DNA from: Desulforapulum autotrophicum HRM2
GTDB lineage: Bacteria > Desulfobacterota > Desulfobacteria > Desulfobacterales > Desulfobacteraceae
DNA length: 64,000 nt
Reading direction: 5' to 3'
NCBI RefSeq assembly: GCF_000020365.1
Contig: NC_012108.1
Coordinates: forward strand, 868,001 to 932,000
The notes beneath the pieces are model-generated. The model had not been told where the DNA came from, made no database searches, and was given only the letters and a program-made list of their open reading frames with translations. This document shows, piece by piece, positions 26,184 through 36,189 of the stretch (position 1 is its first letter; each line of letters opens with the position of its first letter). The position numbers and the translations under genes are program-made.

Positions 26184-27587
26184 TTATTTTGAACCAAATC
26201 CGGGAAGACCGTGTTTGTTCAGTAACCCGTATAAACGGGACTGGGAAATGCCGGAGATGAGACAGGCTGATTTCCGGTCAGCCTTTGCCCGATTGAGCAG
26301 TTCCTTTAAATAATTTCTTTCAAGTCGGTTTCTGTATTCGTCCAGGGTTGGAAAGCCCTCTTCCTTATCAAACCCTCCGGCGGATTCGGGGTTGTATTTT
26401 TCCTGTAAAATCGGTTCAAATTCAAGTCTGGACAGCCGGTATTCCGGTGGCAGATGTTTGGGAAAAAGTGTGGGGTCATTGCCCGCCGAGGCCAGAACAT
26501 AATCAAGAACATTGATTAATTCACGGATATTACCGGGCCAGTCATGGGATGTCAAAACGGTTAATAATTCAGATGAAACAGCCTTGTTTGCAATGTTGTA
26601 TCTGTGTGAAAGTTCATGGACCTTTTTAAGGGTTATCTCTTCAATATCCTGACGGCGATCCCTGAGGGGAGGCAGTTTTATTTCCATAGCCCGGATTCGG
26701 TACAACAGATCCTGACGGAACAGTCCTTCTTTTACCCGCTGATCCAGATCCAGGTTTGTAGCCGCAACCAGTCGGATATCAACGGGGATTTCCAATGTTC
26801 CCCCGATGGGACGTACACATCTTTCCTGCAGGGTGCGTAAAAATGATTTCTGTGCATCCAGGGGCAGTTCCCCAATTTCGTCCAGCATCAATGTCCCGCC
26901 ATTGGCCTGAACCAGTAATCCGTCCTGTCGTCTGGCAGCGCCTGTGAAGGATCCTTTTTCATGCCCGAACAGAGTGCTTTCCAGCAGATTCTGCGGCAGC
27001 GCTCCGCAGTCTACTGCAATAAATGGTTTGGATGCCCGCCTGCTGTTTTCATGAATCGCCCTTGAAAACAGCTCTTTGCCGGTTCCGGTATCGCCTGTTA
27101 CGAGCACACTGGCATCGGATGCCGCAGCCTTTCCAACCTCTATCAGGCATTTCTGGATGGCATCTGACTCCCCCACGATACCGCATCGAATCAGGGGAAT
27201 CAGATGGGGCGTGTCCAGTTTTTCCTTTCGATATTGAAGTGCTCTTGTTATGGGCAGGGAGACTTCATCAAGTAAAAAAGGTTTTTGTACATAATCCCAT
27301 GCGCCATATTTGAAAGCCAGTGCGGCTCCCCTGAGATCACCGGTTCCAGAAATGATGATCACCTCAGGTGATTGACGTGCGCCCGTGAATTGAGGCAGCA
27401 GATCCAATCCATTACCATCGGGTAGTTCCAGGTCAAGCAGCACCAGGTCAAATGCGTGGTTGTTGAACAGCAATTGTGCATCAACAGCCGTGTTAGCAAT
27501 TTTAAAGGCATATCCCATCTGTTTGAGCAGTTCGCTGAGAAAAAGACAGATACTCAAATCATCATCAATTATCAGCACATGTATCAT
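26184..27587 (-). CDS. Sigma-54-dependent response regulator, NtrC family
   Basis: 467 residues. Receiver domain with phospho-acceptor D52 in LLDLELPDGNG. AAA+ domain with Walker A GDTGTGKELF, the sigma-54 contact loop GSFTGA (in HEKGSFTGAARR) and Walker B LMLDEIGELPL. The C-terminus is a Fis-type HTH (RKSACLISGISQSRLYGLLNKHG). It follows a hybrid sensor kinase gene by 3 bases, so the two form a two-component pair. The target promoters are unknown; I saw no clear -24/-12 sigma-54 promoter nearby. Confidence 0.94.
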   Translation of the reverse strand: MIHVLIIDDDLSICLFLSELLKQMGYAFKIANTAVDAQLLFNNHAFDLVLLDLELPDGNGLDLLPQFTGARQSPEVIIISGTGDLRGAALAFKYGAWDYVQKPFLLDEVSLPITRALQYRKEKLDTPHLIPLIRCGIVGESDAIQKCLIEVGKAAASDASVLVTGDTGTGKELFSRAIHENSRRASKPFIAVDCGALPQNLLESTLFGHEKGSFTGAARRQDGLLVQANGGTLMLDEIGELPLDAQKSFLRTLQERCVRPIGGTLEIPVDIRLVAATNLDLDQRVKEGLFRQDLLYRIRAMEIKLPPLRDRRQDIEEITLKKVHELSHRYNIANKAVSSELLTVLTSHDWPGNIRELINVLDYVLASAGNDPTLFPKHLPPEYRLSRLEFEPILQEKYNPESAGGFDKEEGFPTLDEYRNRLERNYLKELLNRAKADRKSACLISGISQSRLYGLLNKHGLPGFGSK

Positions 27588-27590
27588 CGT

Positions 27591-30329
27591 TTATTCCTTC
27601 AGTCTTCTGCTGGTCAGGGTTTCCTCAATGGCGTCAGACAACTCGTCTACAACCATGGGCTTCATCAGGACCCGGGAAATGCCATGGTGTTTCATTTTGT
27701 CGGGGCTCAATTCTTCACTGAACCCAGTGCAAAGGATTATGGGGATGTCGGGCCGTTTTGCCGTTATTATACTGGACAGTTCAAGCCCTGTCATCCTTGG
27801 CATGGTAAGATCGGTTATGACCAGATCAAAATTTTCAGGATCGCTTTTAAAGGTTTCAATGGCTTCCAGGGGGCTGGTCATCCCGACCACCTGATAACCC
27901 ATTTTTGAAAGGGCCTTCGATGCCCATCCGATGATGGCGGGTTCATCGTCGATCAGCAGGATCTTTCCATTGCCCTTTATTGATTTGGAAGGGGGCAAAT
28001 GTTTTACTGCTGGAGTGAGTTCCTTTTCCTGTTTCGGGATAAGGATCTGAAACGTCGTACCCATGTCGGGTTCGCTGGATACCGAAATATGACCCTTCAT
28101 GGCCTTGATGATGCCATAGGACAGGGACAGTCCCATGCCGGTTCCTTCGCCCCGGACCTTTGTTGTAAAAAAAGGTTCAAAAATTCTTTCCATCACATGT
28201 TTCTCAATGCCGACCCCGGTATCTGAAATGTTCAGTCGGACATAGCTGCCTGGCTGCAACTCGTTGAATTGAGGGGGGATGTCTGTGACCATATCAAAAT
28301 TATCGAGTTCTACAGCAAGGACGCCGCCCTTTTCTTTCATGGCATAGGCGGCATTGTTGAACAGGTTCATCAGCACCTGGTGAATCTGTGTCTGGTCTGC
28401 CAGGATGGTGGCGTCTGTAATCATGAATCGGGTCTGTATGTCAATATTGGCTGGTATTGAAGCCCTTAAAAATTTTAAACTTTCTTTGATCAATGGAACG
28501 ATTTGAATGATATCCTTATGAACGTCAGCCTTGCGGGAAAAGGCTAATATGTGTTTCACCAGTTCCCTGGCCCTCAATCCTGCTGTCAGAACGTTATCCA
28601 GGTTGTCTTTCAATCGTTTATTCTCTGCTGCGCCAAGTTTGGCAAGTTCGGTAAAGCCTATGATTGCAGAGAGAATATTATTGAAATCATGGGCAATACC
28701 GCCGGCAAGAGTTCCCAAAGCTTCCATCTTCTGGGTCTGCTGAATGTGCGATTCCATGGTTTTCCGATGGGTAATATCCTGGATCGTGCCCCGGAGAAAA
28801 TAGCGTTGTTTGGGCGCCACCCATTCGGGTTTACAAATGGCGTGAATCCATTTGACCTGTCCTGAGGGTAGTATCACCTTACCCTCATGGTTAAACTCGA
28901 TCCCCCTTTCCCTGGCATCCTTTATTGCGGTTTCAAAGAGCGTTTTCCATTTTCCGGTAAAAATGGCCAGGTGCTCAACAGCGGAGAAGGCTCCCAGTGC
29001 TGAATCCCGTTCAAAGATTCGATAAATTTCATCCGACCAGAAAGGAACGTCCGCATCAGGATCCAGGGACCAGTTGCCGATGCTTGACAGCTGTTGTGCA
29101 AGGTGCAGGTCTGCATTGGTCTGCAATAACTTCTGTTCCAGGTCCTTGCGCTGGGAGATGTCCCTTGTAATACCCAAGACTCTGTCGGGATTGCCATTTC
29201 TATCCCGTAAAAACCGGGCACTCACTTCAACCCAGATCCATGAGCCGTCCTTTTTACTTACTTGTAGTTCAATGTTGCGCCGACGGTTTGCATCCATGCC
29301 GTCCCTGTTATCTTGTTTTAACTCTTCTGATATGACGGAATGGATGAGTGACACACTGTCCCGGGTCATATTAGAGCCAAAAGTCATCGTTTTATACTGT
29401 TCCGGGGAATATCCCAGAATCTGTTCGATGGAAGGGGAAAGATAGGAAAACCTAAAATCGGAAAGCGCCAGAATCCAGATGGCGTCCGTTGCATTATCGG
29501 CCAGAAACCGATAGCGTTTTTCGCTTTTACGCAGGTCATCTTCAGCCTGGTTTTTTCTTTTATTGATTTGGAGCACATGGTGGGTGATATAGACAGACAA
29601 AAGGAGGATAAAAATCAGGATTCCCACAAAAATCTGAATGAATTTGAGGGTAATAATTGAAATCTCTCCATGGATATCATCCAGGTAGATACCTGTCCCG
29701 ACGATCCATCCCCAGGCTGGAAAACCCTTAACATAGGAGGTCTTCTGGGCCATTCTTTCGGTGTTGTCTTTCCATTGCCAACGATAGTTTACATAGCCGG
29801 CGGAGTTCTTTGCCACGGTTTCAACCATGTTGGCAAAGGGATATTTTCCGGCAGTATCCTTAAACCGTGTTAAATCTTTTCCTTCAAGATCCGGTCGAAA
29901 GGGGTGCATGATCATTGTGCCATGCATATCAATGATCCAGAAATAATCCTTACCTTCCAGGCCATATCTGAGATCCCGAATATGGTCTATGGCTTTTTTC
30001 CGTGCCAGATCAGAGGCCATTTCTCCGTTTTTAATTTTTGAATCAATGTCACGCAATAAACTCAGTGCATTATCCGTCAACTGAAGGATGGCTTCTTTTT
30101 TCTGATTCAACAATTGCTGTTTTGTTTGTGGAATGAAGATCAGGAAGATACATAAAGCAAATACAAGATAGGTTCCATACAACGGAATCAGAATTTTAAG
30201 AGACTCCGATACTTGATTTTGCCTTGCCATGATACTTCCCCAAAAAATCGATATGCACATCAAAAAGAATATAACTACAGGAAATCCCGGCCTAATGCAA
30301 TTTGTTTTGATAACTGCTCGTTTGATCAC
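27591..30329 (-). CDS. Hybrid sensor histidine kinase: Cache, two PAS, kinase and receiver domains
   Basis: 912 residues. N-terminal membrane segments frame an sCache-type sensor (DYFWIIDMHGTMIMHPFRP, GKYPFANMVETV). Two PAS/PAC units follow (about 270-400 and 405-520, with GITRDISQRK and GTIQDITHRK linkers). The kinase core has GGIAHDFNNILSAIIGFTE (phospho-histidine) and ATP motifs NLFNNAAYAMKE and GEGTGMGLSLSYGI. A C-terminal receiver has LVITDLTMPRMTG. It lies directly upstream of the NtrC-type regulator. Cache domains of this kind often bind small carboxylates, but the ligand is unknown. Confidence 0.93.
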   Translation of the reverse strand: MIKRAVIKTNCIRPGFPVVIFFLMCISIFWGSIMARQNQVSESLKILIPLYGTYLVFALCIFLIFIPQTKQQLLNQKKEAILQLTDNALSLLRDIDSKIKNGEMASDLARKKAIDHIRDLRYGLEGKDYFWIIDMHGTMIMHPFRPDLEGKDLTRFKDTAGKYPFANMVETVAKNSAGYVNYRWQWKDNTERMAQKTSYVKGFPAWGWIVGTGIYLDDIHGEISIITLKFIQIFVGILIFILLLSVYITHHVLQINKRKNQAEDDLRKSEKRYRFLADNATDAIWILALSDFRFSYLSPSIEQILGYSPEQYKTMTFGSNMTRDSVSLIHSVISEELKQDNRDGMDANRRRNIELQVSKKDGSWIWVEVSARFLRDRNGNPDRVLGITRDISQRKDLEQKLLQTNADLHLAQQLSSIGNWSLDPDADVPFWSDEIYRIFERDSALGAFSAVEHLAIFTGKWKTLFETAIKDARERGIEFNHEGKVILPSGQVKWIHAICKPEWVAPKQRYFLRGTIQDITHRKTMESHIQQTQKMEALGTLAGGIAHDFNNILSAIIGFTELAKLGAAENKRLKDNLDNVLTAGLRARELVKHILAFSRKADVHKDIIQIVPLIKESLKFLRASIPANIDIQTRFMITDATILADQTQIHQVLMNLFNNAAYAMKEKGGVLAVELDNFDMVTDIPPQFNELQPGSYVRLNISDTGVGIEKHVMERIFEPFFTTKVRGEGTGMGLSLSYGIIKAMKGHISVSSEPDMGTTFQILIPKQEKELTPAVKHLPPSKSIKGNGKILLIDDEPAIIGWASKALSKMGYQVVGMTSPLEAIETFKSDPENFDLVITDLTMPRMTGLELSSIITAKRPDIPIILCTGFSEELSPDKMKHHGISRVLMKPMVVDELSDAIEETLTSRRLKE

Positions 30330-30440
30330 AGGTATCGATCAAGTTCCCTTTCTGCATCGTTTGCTTGACAAAATGCTGTTGCTGATCCTAACATTTACAC
30401 GTCAAAAATTGCCCTGACACCTTTACCAGGGAAAAGAATA

Positions 30441-31622
30441 ATGGAAAAAAGTGAAAAAGTGGCCCTCCTGGCCATCGGGGTTAACCTGCTGCTGTTCGCG
30501 ATTAAATTCATCTTTGCCGGGTTTTCGGGCAGCATTGCATTAAAGGCCGAAGCCTTTCATTCCCTTTCGGATCTTGTGGCGTCATCCACGGTATTTGCAG
30601 GGCTGATCATTGCCAGACGCAAGACCAGGGCGTTTCCCTATGGCCTTTACAAGGTTGAAAACGTTGCATCGGTCCTCGTTGCCATTGCCATCATTTTTGC
30701 CGCCTATGAAATTCTTATGGAGGCGGTACACGGCAGTGGTGAGGACCTCAAAAACCTATGGCCGGCCATTGTCGGCATGGTCTGCGTCATTGGTCTCACC
30801 TTTGGATACTCCCGGTACGCCACCCGGGTGGGCCGAGAGATTAATTCACCGAGTTTAATTGCGGACGCAAAACATATCAGCATCGATATGTTTGCAGCCA
30901 TGGTGGTGTTGATCGGGCTGGTATCAAATTTAGCAGGCGTTGACCTGGATCGAATCTGCGCATTTATAATTGTATCCATCATTGTCTGGTGCGGCGGAAA
31001 AATTCTCATTGACGGTATTCGAGTGCTGCTGGATGCCTCTTTGGATTACCCGACCCTGAATCTTGCCCAGAAGGTGATCCTTGCCGAGCCCCAGGTTCTG
31101 TCAATTGAACATCTGATAGGCAGAAATTCAGGACGTTACAAATTCATTGAAGCCAAAGTCATTCTGAAAACCCATGACCTTGACAAGGCCTGGTTTATTG
31201 CCCAGCAAATTGAGAAAAATATCCGAAAAGAGATAAAACATGTGGATCGGGCCCTCATCTTTTACGAACCGACCCAGAAAGAAACCTTCATCTATGCCCT
31301 GCCCGTGGCAGATACCGACCATCAGCACATCTCCAGTCATTTTGGAGAGGCCCCCTGTTTCAAGCTTATCACTGTTCGCCACAAGGATAAGACCGTGACT
31401 GAGGAGAAAATTATCAAAAATCCCTTTGTCACAGTGGACCACGGCAAGGGGATTCTGGTTGCAGAACTGTTGATTAAACATTCCATTGATGCCGTTTTGA
31501 CCAGGGAAACCTTTGAGGGCCGGGGCCCCTTTTATGTGTTCTCCAGTGCCGCAGTGGAAATGTTACTCACCCGGGAAAAAACCGTTAAGCTTGCAATGGC
31601 AGACCTTGGCATTTCAGTTTGA
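30441..31622 (+). CDS. Cation diffusion facilitator transporter with C-terminal NifX/NifB-like domain
   Basis: 393 residues. The first ~200 form a CDF membrane domain with metal motifs AFHSLSDLVAS and DAKHISIDMFA (the HxxxD pairs in helices 2 and 5). A cytoplasmic CDF domain follows to about 285. The last ~110 residues (FGEAPCFKLITV... NPFVTVDHGKGILVAELLI... GRGPFYVFSSAAVEMLL) resemble the dinitrogenase iron-molybdenum cofactor biosynthesis (NifX/NafY) fold. It likely exports iron, zinc or manganese, with the extra domain as a metal or cluster sensor. This fusion is seen in other anaerobes. Confidence 0.85.
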   Translation: MEKSEKVALLAIGVNLLLFAIKFIFAGFSGSIALKAEAFHSLSDLVASSTVFAGLIIARRKTRAFPYGLYKVENVASVLVAIAIIFAAYEILMEAVHGSGEDLKNLWPAIVGMVCVIGLTFGYSRYATRVGREINSPSLIADAKHISIDMFAAMVVLIGLVSNLAGVDLDRICAFIIVSIIVWCGGKILIDGIRVLLDASLDYPTLNLAQKVILAEPQVLSIEHLIGRNSGRYKFIEAKVILKTHDLDKAWFIAQQIEKNIRKEIKHVDRALIFYEPTQKETFIYALPVADTDHQHISSHFGEAPCFKLITVRHKDKTVTEEKIIKNPFVTVDHGKGILVAELLIKHSIDAVLTRETFEGRGPFYVFSSAAVEMLLTREKTVKLAMADLGISV

Positions 31623-31696
31623 GTCTGGTACAAGTTCTACCTTTGGAGGCAGATTGTATTGCCGGCCGTAACAATCAAGGAAAGGGGCAGATGTTC

Positions 31697-32104
31697 ATGA
31701 GAGTTTTGTTCTGGTATTGCGACAACTTTGACTGGAATCCCGCCATAAAAACCATTGAAGAAGTTCCCGACGCCCAACCCTTTGGCTGCACCAATGCTGT
31801 TGTCGCCTTTATCCATGTGGAACCAAAGGATCTTGATCCGGCAAGTTCTGCTGAGACAAAACTGGTGAAGAATTCAAAATGGCTGGCAAGGAAGTGGTCG
31901 GTCAACCAGATCGTTCTCCATTCGTTTACCCACCTTGGGGAGGAAAAGGCAGACCCGGACATGGCCCAGGCCGTGCTGAACAATGCCCAGGTGCGTCTGG
32001 AAACATCCGGCTACGACACAATTCAGACCCCCTACGGCTATTTTCTTGATTTGTCGATCAAGGCAAAGGGCCACCCCCTGGCCCGGATTTATAAGGAATT
32101 TTAA
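31697..32104 (+). CDS. Free-standing threonyl-tRNA synthetase editing domain (archaeal type)
   Basis: 135 residues, consisting of one domain. MRVLFWYCDNFDWNP, IVLHSFTHLGEEKADP and TPYGYFLDLSIKAKGHPL match the D-aminoacyl-tRNA-deacylase-like editing domain found at the N-terminus of archaeal threonyl-tRNA synthetases. That domain removes serine from mischarged tRNA-Thr. Here it is not fused to a synthetase. AAAGGGG precedes the ATGs at 31691 and 31697; the latter gives better spacing. It follows the CDF gene by about 70 bases. A role in trans editing is inferred. Confidence 0.78.
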   Translation: MRVLFWYCDNFDWNPAIKTIEEVPDAQPFGCTNAVVAFIHVEPKDLDPASSAETKLVKNSKWLARKWSVNQIVLHSFTHLGEEKADPDMAQAVLNNAQVRLETSGYDTIQTPYGYFLDLSIKAKGHPLARIYKEF

Positions 32105-32806
32105 TCCTGTCGGTTGTTTTACGGATGTCCACATGGTCAACACTGCAGTTAGGTGATTGCAACCGTTCTAATTCTCCCCGGATGAATTTTCGGAGCGGAA
32201 TTTCTTTTTAAATCCTTTACAAAATGAATAATCCTTTCTATAGGACCTAAGGATTCAGTGATATTTATACTCACCTTCCATGTTAGAGGAAGTTTGCTTT
32301 ATGTCGTTTAACAGGGGATTTAATTGTGACCAGCCGGGGGCGGCTAACGCCGGGAATACTGTTGTTTATGGCGTAACCCCGGATCACTCTCCTGATCGAC
32401 CCCATGGTGATCCTCACCATCCTCTGGGGCCCTAAACGTTCACCCCCACCGTTGGGGATCTATCATCAAGAACGTTTTCATTCTGCAGTATTGGTGGATG
32501 ATTTTGATATTTATTTTATTCTTTGAATGAAATTATCTGTAAATAAATTTTTGCTTTGATACCGCAGAAAGAGAATTGCTATGGGCGTCGGCTTAAAAAT
32601 ACTGTTGAATTTGAGGTTCGGCTCTTTGAATAAAATTTTACGGAGCTTCAAAAATGATAAACTGAAACTCGATATCCTTAATATTGTAATGTTATCCCGT
32701 TAGAGCTTTTATATCTGGCATGGATTTCAGAGTCAAATAATTCCACGCCATGAATGCTACCCTGGTCTGTTCATGCACTTGTTTTGGCAAAAAGGAGGAT
32801 ATTGAT
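32105..32806. other. Long non-coding or decayed stretch
   Basis: About 700 bases. A GC-richer block at 32330-32470 sits within AT-rich flanks and gives only short broken frames. No known RNA, repeat or terminator recognised. It may be decayed accessory DNA. Confidence 0.35.
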
Positions 32807-33232
32807 ATGGACGTTGATTGTTTAGCATTTTTTCAAGATCGTATGTCGAGGGCCTATGAGGAACAGATTTGGGCCGTGGCTATAGTGGCTGGCATGAATG
32901 CTTTTATCGCAACTCAGGAGGGACAACTGCTCGAGGCATTTAAGTACCGCACAACAGTAATTTGCGTCTCGTTTATATCAATACTTGCGATATTATTCGT
33001 GTGGAGTCGTCATCTCATTTTTATTCATTATGATGCCATTGTAAAAACTGCCTTTGTGAAGGAAGCCAATTACTCAATTAATTTTAAGCAAGCTATTCCA
33101 GCGTATCTCGAATTCTTGGTCCGGATATCAGGAGTTTCCTTTTACACAGTGGTAATTTTGGGAATGGCAATTATTGCTATAAAGAGGTTGTACCTTCAAA
33201 ATAAACAAAATGTTGCCGAACCCAGCGCTTAA
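32807..33232 (+). CDS. Small membrane protein, unknown function
   Basis: 141 residues. The ATG at 32807 has a strong AAGGAGG 8 bases upstream. Two convincing transmembrane segments: TTVICVSFISILAILFVW and VSFYTVVILGMAIIAIK, with a weaker hydrophobic stretch near 20-35. The sequence between them is charged. No family recognised. It sits in AT-rich accessory DNA immediately before a decayed TIR-like gene, so a link to defence is possible but unsupported. Confidence 0.6.
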   Translation: MDVDCLAFFQDRMSRAYEEQIWAVAIVAGMNAFIATQEGQLLEAFKYRTTVICVSFISILAILFVWSRHLIFIHYDAIVKTAFVKEANYSINFKQAIPAYLEFLVRISGVSFYTVVILGMAIIAIKRLYLQNKQNVAEPSA

Positions 33233-33360
33233 CTCAGACAGTTTACTGTTGGGTGCTTTTATGGTTTAGTGCTATGAATAAATTTTTAAGTTTTCTGGAA
33301 TGCTGTGGATACATACCCGCCGCTGGTTCGCTTTGTCGTTAGCCTTTTAAAGTAGTCAGA

Positions 33361-34235
33361 GTGTATCACTACGTAATAGTAAGACCAAAATCAGATAAGT
33401 TTTATGATGAGTACAAAACGGATCTCTCTAAGGAATAGTTGATCTCAAGATTTATCGAACCGTACGAGCAAGGAATGCCAATTGTGATAAATAGCAAAAC
33501 TGTACAGCCTGATGATATTGAAAGAATAAAAATATCAGAGAGCGAACGAACTATAGAATTTTTTATTCCTCAAATTAGAACGGAGCATCAAAACTCTTCT
33601 GTAGCAGTAATTGGTGGCCCTTCTTACACCCATCAAGCTATAGGTCGGGCCAAAGATGTCACTGAGGGTGCAGTCGGGTATATGAATGCACTTACATCCA
33701 TCCTCTCTACTGACAATAAATATAAGGGTTCCTAACCTACACGAGTATTTATTGTTCATGGCCATGACGAAAGTGCACAAAATAAAGCCGCTATATTTGT
33801 AGAAAAGCTTGGGTTTGAAGCAATCATCCTCCATGAAACGGCCAGTTCTGGCAGAACTATCATTGATAAAATTGAGAATTATTCAGGTGTAGGGTCTGCA
33901 GTTGTTTTATATACACCTGATGACGTTGGTAAGGTTAAATCAGAAACTGAAAACTTAAATGTTCGGGCTCGGCAAAATATCGTTTTTGAGCATGGCTCAT
34001 CTTATTGGCAAAATAGGCTGTGAAAATGTTTCTGCGTTGGTGGATGTTAAATTAGAACTTCCGAATGAGAGTTGGCCCAGATGGAAACTATTTAATGGAA
34101 GAAGATACGTTTAAATACTGTCATGATGTTTTTAAAAATGAAATTTCAGAATGTGAAAGCTATCATTGGTACAATGCAGGAGGGTATGATATAGGGGCGC
34201 GTGCAAATAAAGAATTCAAGAGAAGGCTTGGATAA
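33361..34235 (+). pseudogene. Decayed TIR-like nucleotide-binding protein gene (CAP12/PF10137 type)
   Basis: From the GTG at 33361 one frame reads YHYVIVRPKSDKFYDEY, then FIEPYEQGMPIVINSKT and, later, RVFIVHGHDESAQNKAA, FVEKLGFEAIILHETAS, SGRTIIDKIENYS, AVVLYTPDDVGKV and RARQNIVFEHG. These are the successive conserved blocks of the predicted TIR-like nucleotide-binding family used as an effector in some anti-phage systems. In-frame stops interrupt it near 33436 and 33733, and a frameshift near 33995 moves the continuation (AHLIGKIGCENVSALVDV) to another frame. A 56-residue frame at 34065-34235 is the tail or a separate fragment. Non-functional as read. Confidence 0.75.
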
Positions 34236-34337
34236 GCGCCCAAAACTTTCCTCTCTCCTGATATTGATAAAAATATAAAAAACGATATGAAGAAAACTAT
34301 GGTCAATAATTTTCAAAAAACACACAAAGAGGTTATT

Positions 34338-35861
34338 ATGAGCATCGAAACAAAAGTTCAAAAAAGAAAATCAAAAATTGACGGCTGGCTGTTTTTTCCG
34401 CCGTTGATTTTCATTGCTGCCCTGGTTGTTTGGGTCATAAGAGATCCAGTAAGGGCAGGAAAGAGTATGTCTTCTGCTTTTAGCTTTGTTACCAATCAAA
34501 TGGGGTGGTTTTTTGAATGGTACATTCTCTCCGCAATGGCAATTTGTATTTTTCTTTGCGTTTCCCCACTTGGGAAAAAGCATTTTGGAGCTGAAGAACC
34601 GGAATATTCAACTTTTGCATGGTTGGGTATGGTCTTTACTGCCGTTGCGGGTTTCGGTGTATTAACATGGACCTCCATCGAATGGTTCTATTATGCCCAA
34701 ACTCCTGCTTGGGGGTTAGAACCATATAGCGTAGAGGCTATGGAGTATGCTGCGCTCTATCCTATATTCCATTGGGGACCCTTTGGTTTTATCATTGCTA
34801 CTCTTGCCGGTGTCCTCTATGCATATCAATTTTATGTACGTGAAAATAACGATGTCCGCCCCAGTGCTTCATGTGTTTCCATTCTAGGAGAAAAACACAC
34901 AAATGGTGCCATTGGAAAAATTATGGATGCCTTGTTTGTAATTGCCCTTCTTTGCTCTGTCGTAACTTGTGTTGGTGTGAACGTACCAACGTTTTTTGGC
35001 ATCGTTTCCCGTGTCTTCGGGGTTCAACCTACTTTTGCAGTGCAGGCCGGAATCATCATGTTATGGTCCATTTTAATGGCGTTTCTATTGTATACCGGGT
35101 TGAAAAAAGGGATTCGTTTTTTCAGTAATGTTCGTGTAATCGTTGGTTTTGGGGTATTGATTTTTCTGTTGTTCGTTGGCCCCACCGCTTACCTGTGTAA
35201 CAGTTTTACCGATAGTGTTGGTGTATACATTCAAAGCAGCTGGCGTTTGATTTTAAATACGGATATTTTCGGGAAGTCCGGTACCCCGCAAAACTGGACC
35301 GTATTCTATTGGTGCTGGTATATTGTACTCGCATTAGCAAACGGCATCTTTTTTGCTAAAATATCTAAGGGACGAACGGTTCGAGAATTAGTGATTGGCT
35401 CCATCTTGGCGCAAACGGTCGGCTCTTGGTTATTCTTTGCCATTTTCCAAAATTATTGTATTTATATTTTTCAAAACAATACCATCGACCTTGGAGGGAT
35501 TATTGCTACTTCCGGTCAGGGAGAGGCGATTGTATCTCTATGGGACTACTTCCCCTTTGCAAAATTCCTATTCCCCATTCTGATGGTTTATGGATTCATT
35601 TCCATGCAGACATTGCTAAACGGAAATTGCTTTAGCATGGCAGTTGCGACCTCAAAACGTCTTCCTGATGGAGAAGAACCCCCGATTTGGGTGCGTATTT
35701 TCTGGTCTATTGGGATTGGCTTAATCGCAATTTCATTGTTGCTGATTGGTGGCATTCAACCGGCACAAACCGTTTCAATTGTTAGTGCCGTACCACTCAC
35801 TCTCGTTATTGCAGTTATGGTTTGGGCCTTTTTGAAAGATAGCCATAAGAGATGGGGATGA
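34338..35861 (+). CDS. BCCT-family quaternary amine transporter
   Basis: 507 residues, twelve hydrophobic segments. The BCCT signature region is present around WTSIEWFYYAQTPAWG and FHWGPFGFIIA. It exchanges or imports betaine, carnitine, choline or a related trimethylammonium compound. AGAGG lies 6 bases before the ATG at 34338, preferable to an ATG at 34287. The gene is AT-richer than most of the window and sits alone, with no obvious catabolic partners, so it may have been acquired. The substrate (CaiT-like exchange or osmolyte import) cannot be chosen from sequence alone. Confidence 0.88.
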   Translation: MSIETKVQKRKSKIDGWLFFPPLIFIAALVVWVIRDPVRAGKSMSSAFSFVTNQMGWFFEWYILSAMAICIFLCVSPLGKKHFGAEEPEYSTFAWLGMVFTAVAGFGVLTWTSIEWFYYAQTPAWGLEPYSVEAMEYAALYPIFHWGPFGFIIATLAGVLYAYQFYVRENNDVRPSASCVSILGEKHTNGAIGKIMDALFVIALLCSVVTCVGVNVPTFFGIVSRVFGVQPTFAVQAGIIMLWSILMAFLLYTGLKKGIRFFSNVRVIVGFGVLIFLLFVGPTAYLCNSFTDSVGVYIQSSWRLILNTDIFGKSGTPQNWTVFYWCWYIVLALANGIFFAKISKGRTVRELVIGSILAQTVGSWLFFAIFQNYCIYIFQNNTIDLGGIIATSGQGEAIVSLWDYFPFAKFLFPILMVYGFISMQTLLNGNCFSMAVATSKRLPDGEEPPIWVRIFWSIGIGLIAISLLLIGGIQPAQTVSIVSAVPLTLVIAVMVWAFLKDSHKRWG

Positions 35862-35927
35862 CCAAGGATTTTCTCTCTTGAAATATATTTCAGGCAAGAA
35901 GTCGAATAGAAAGAAGGTCGATAATAA

Positions 35928-36026
35928 ATGAACAAGAAATATGGAAAAGTAGATCTCCACATTTATATAGATTGCAATGTTTTCTGTGCAGGAATCGGTG
36001 CCGTTTTTACCTTGATGTATAGATAG
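35928..36026 (+). CDS. Possible 32-residue small protein after the BCCT gene
   Basis: The frame reads MNKKYGKVDLHIYIDCNVFC then AGIGAVFTLMYR. A weak AGAAGG lies about 12 bases upstream. The C-terminal half is hydrophobic enough for one membrane segment. It lies between the BCCT stop and a strong terminator. No family recognised; could be chance. Confidence 0.25.
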   Translation: MNKKYGKVDLHIYIDCNVFCAGIGAVFTLMYR

Positions 36027-36098
36027 GGCCGATAGGAAGATGACTTTTAGTCAATAAACGTATGAAAAATGATTAAAGCGTTAAAAGATGCATTCAAA

Positions 36099-36140
36099 CA
36101 GGCACTGACACAACATTTTGTGTCAGTGCCTGCCTTGTTT
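36099..36140 (+). terminator. Strong intrinsic terminator
   Basis: CAGGCACTGACACAA (36099-36113) and its perfect complement (36118-36132) form a 15-bp stem with a 4-base loop, followed by CCTTGTTT. It closes the BCCT transcript and separates it from the dehydratase unit. Confidence 0.8.
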
Positions 36141-36189
36141 CGCATATAAAATTTCTATTCACTCCTAAAGTTTTATTGAAATAAGCGTT

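Noticed and set aside
32330-32520. GC-rich block as a possible structured RNA
   Set aside because: Short stems can be drawn but no known RNA class or strong conserved core is visible, and an alignment would be needed.
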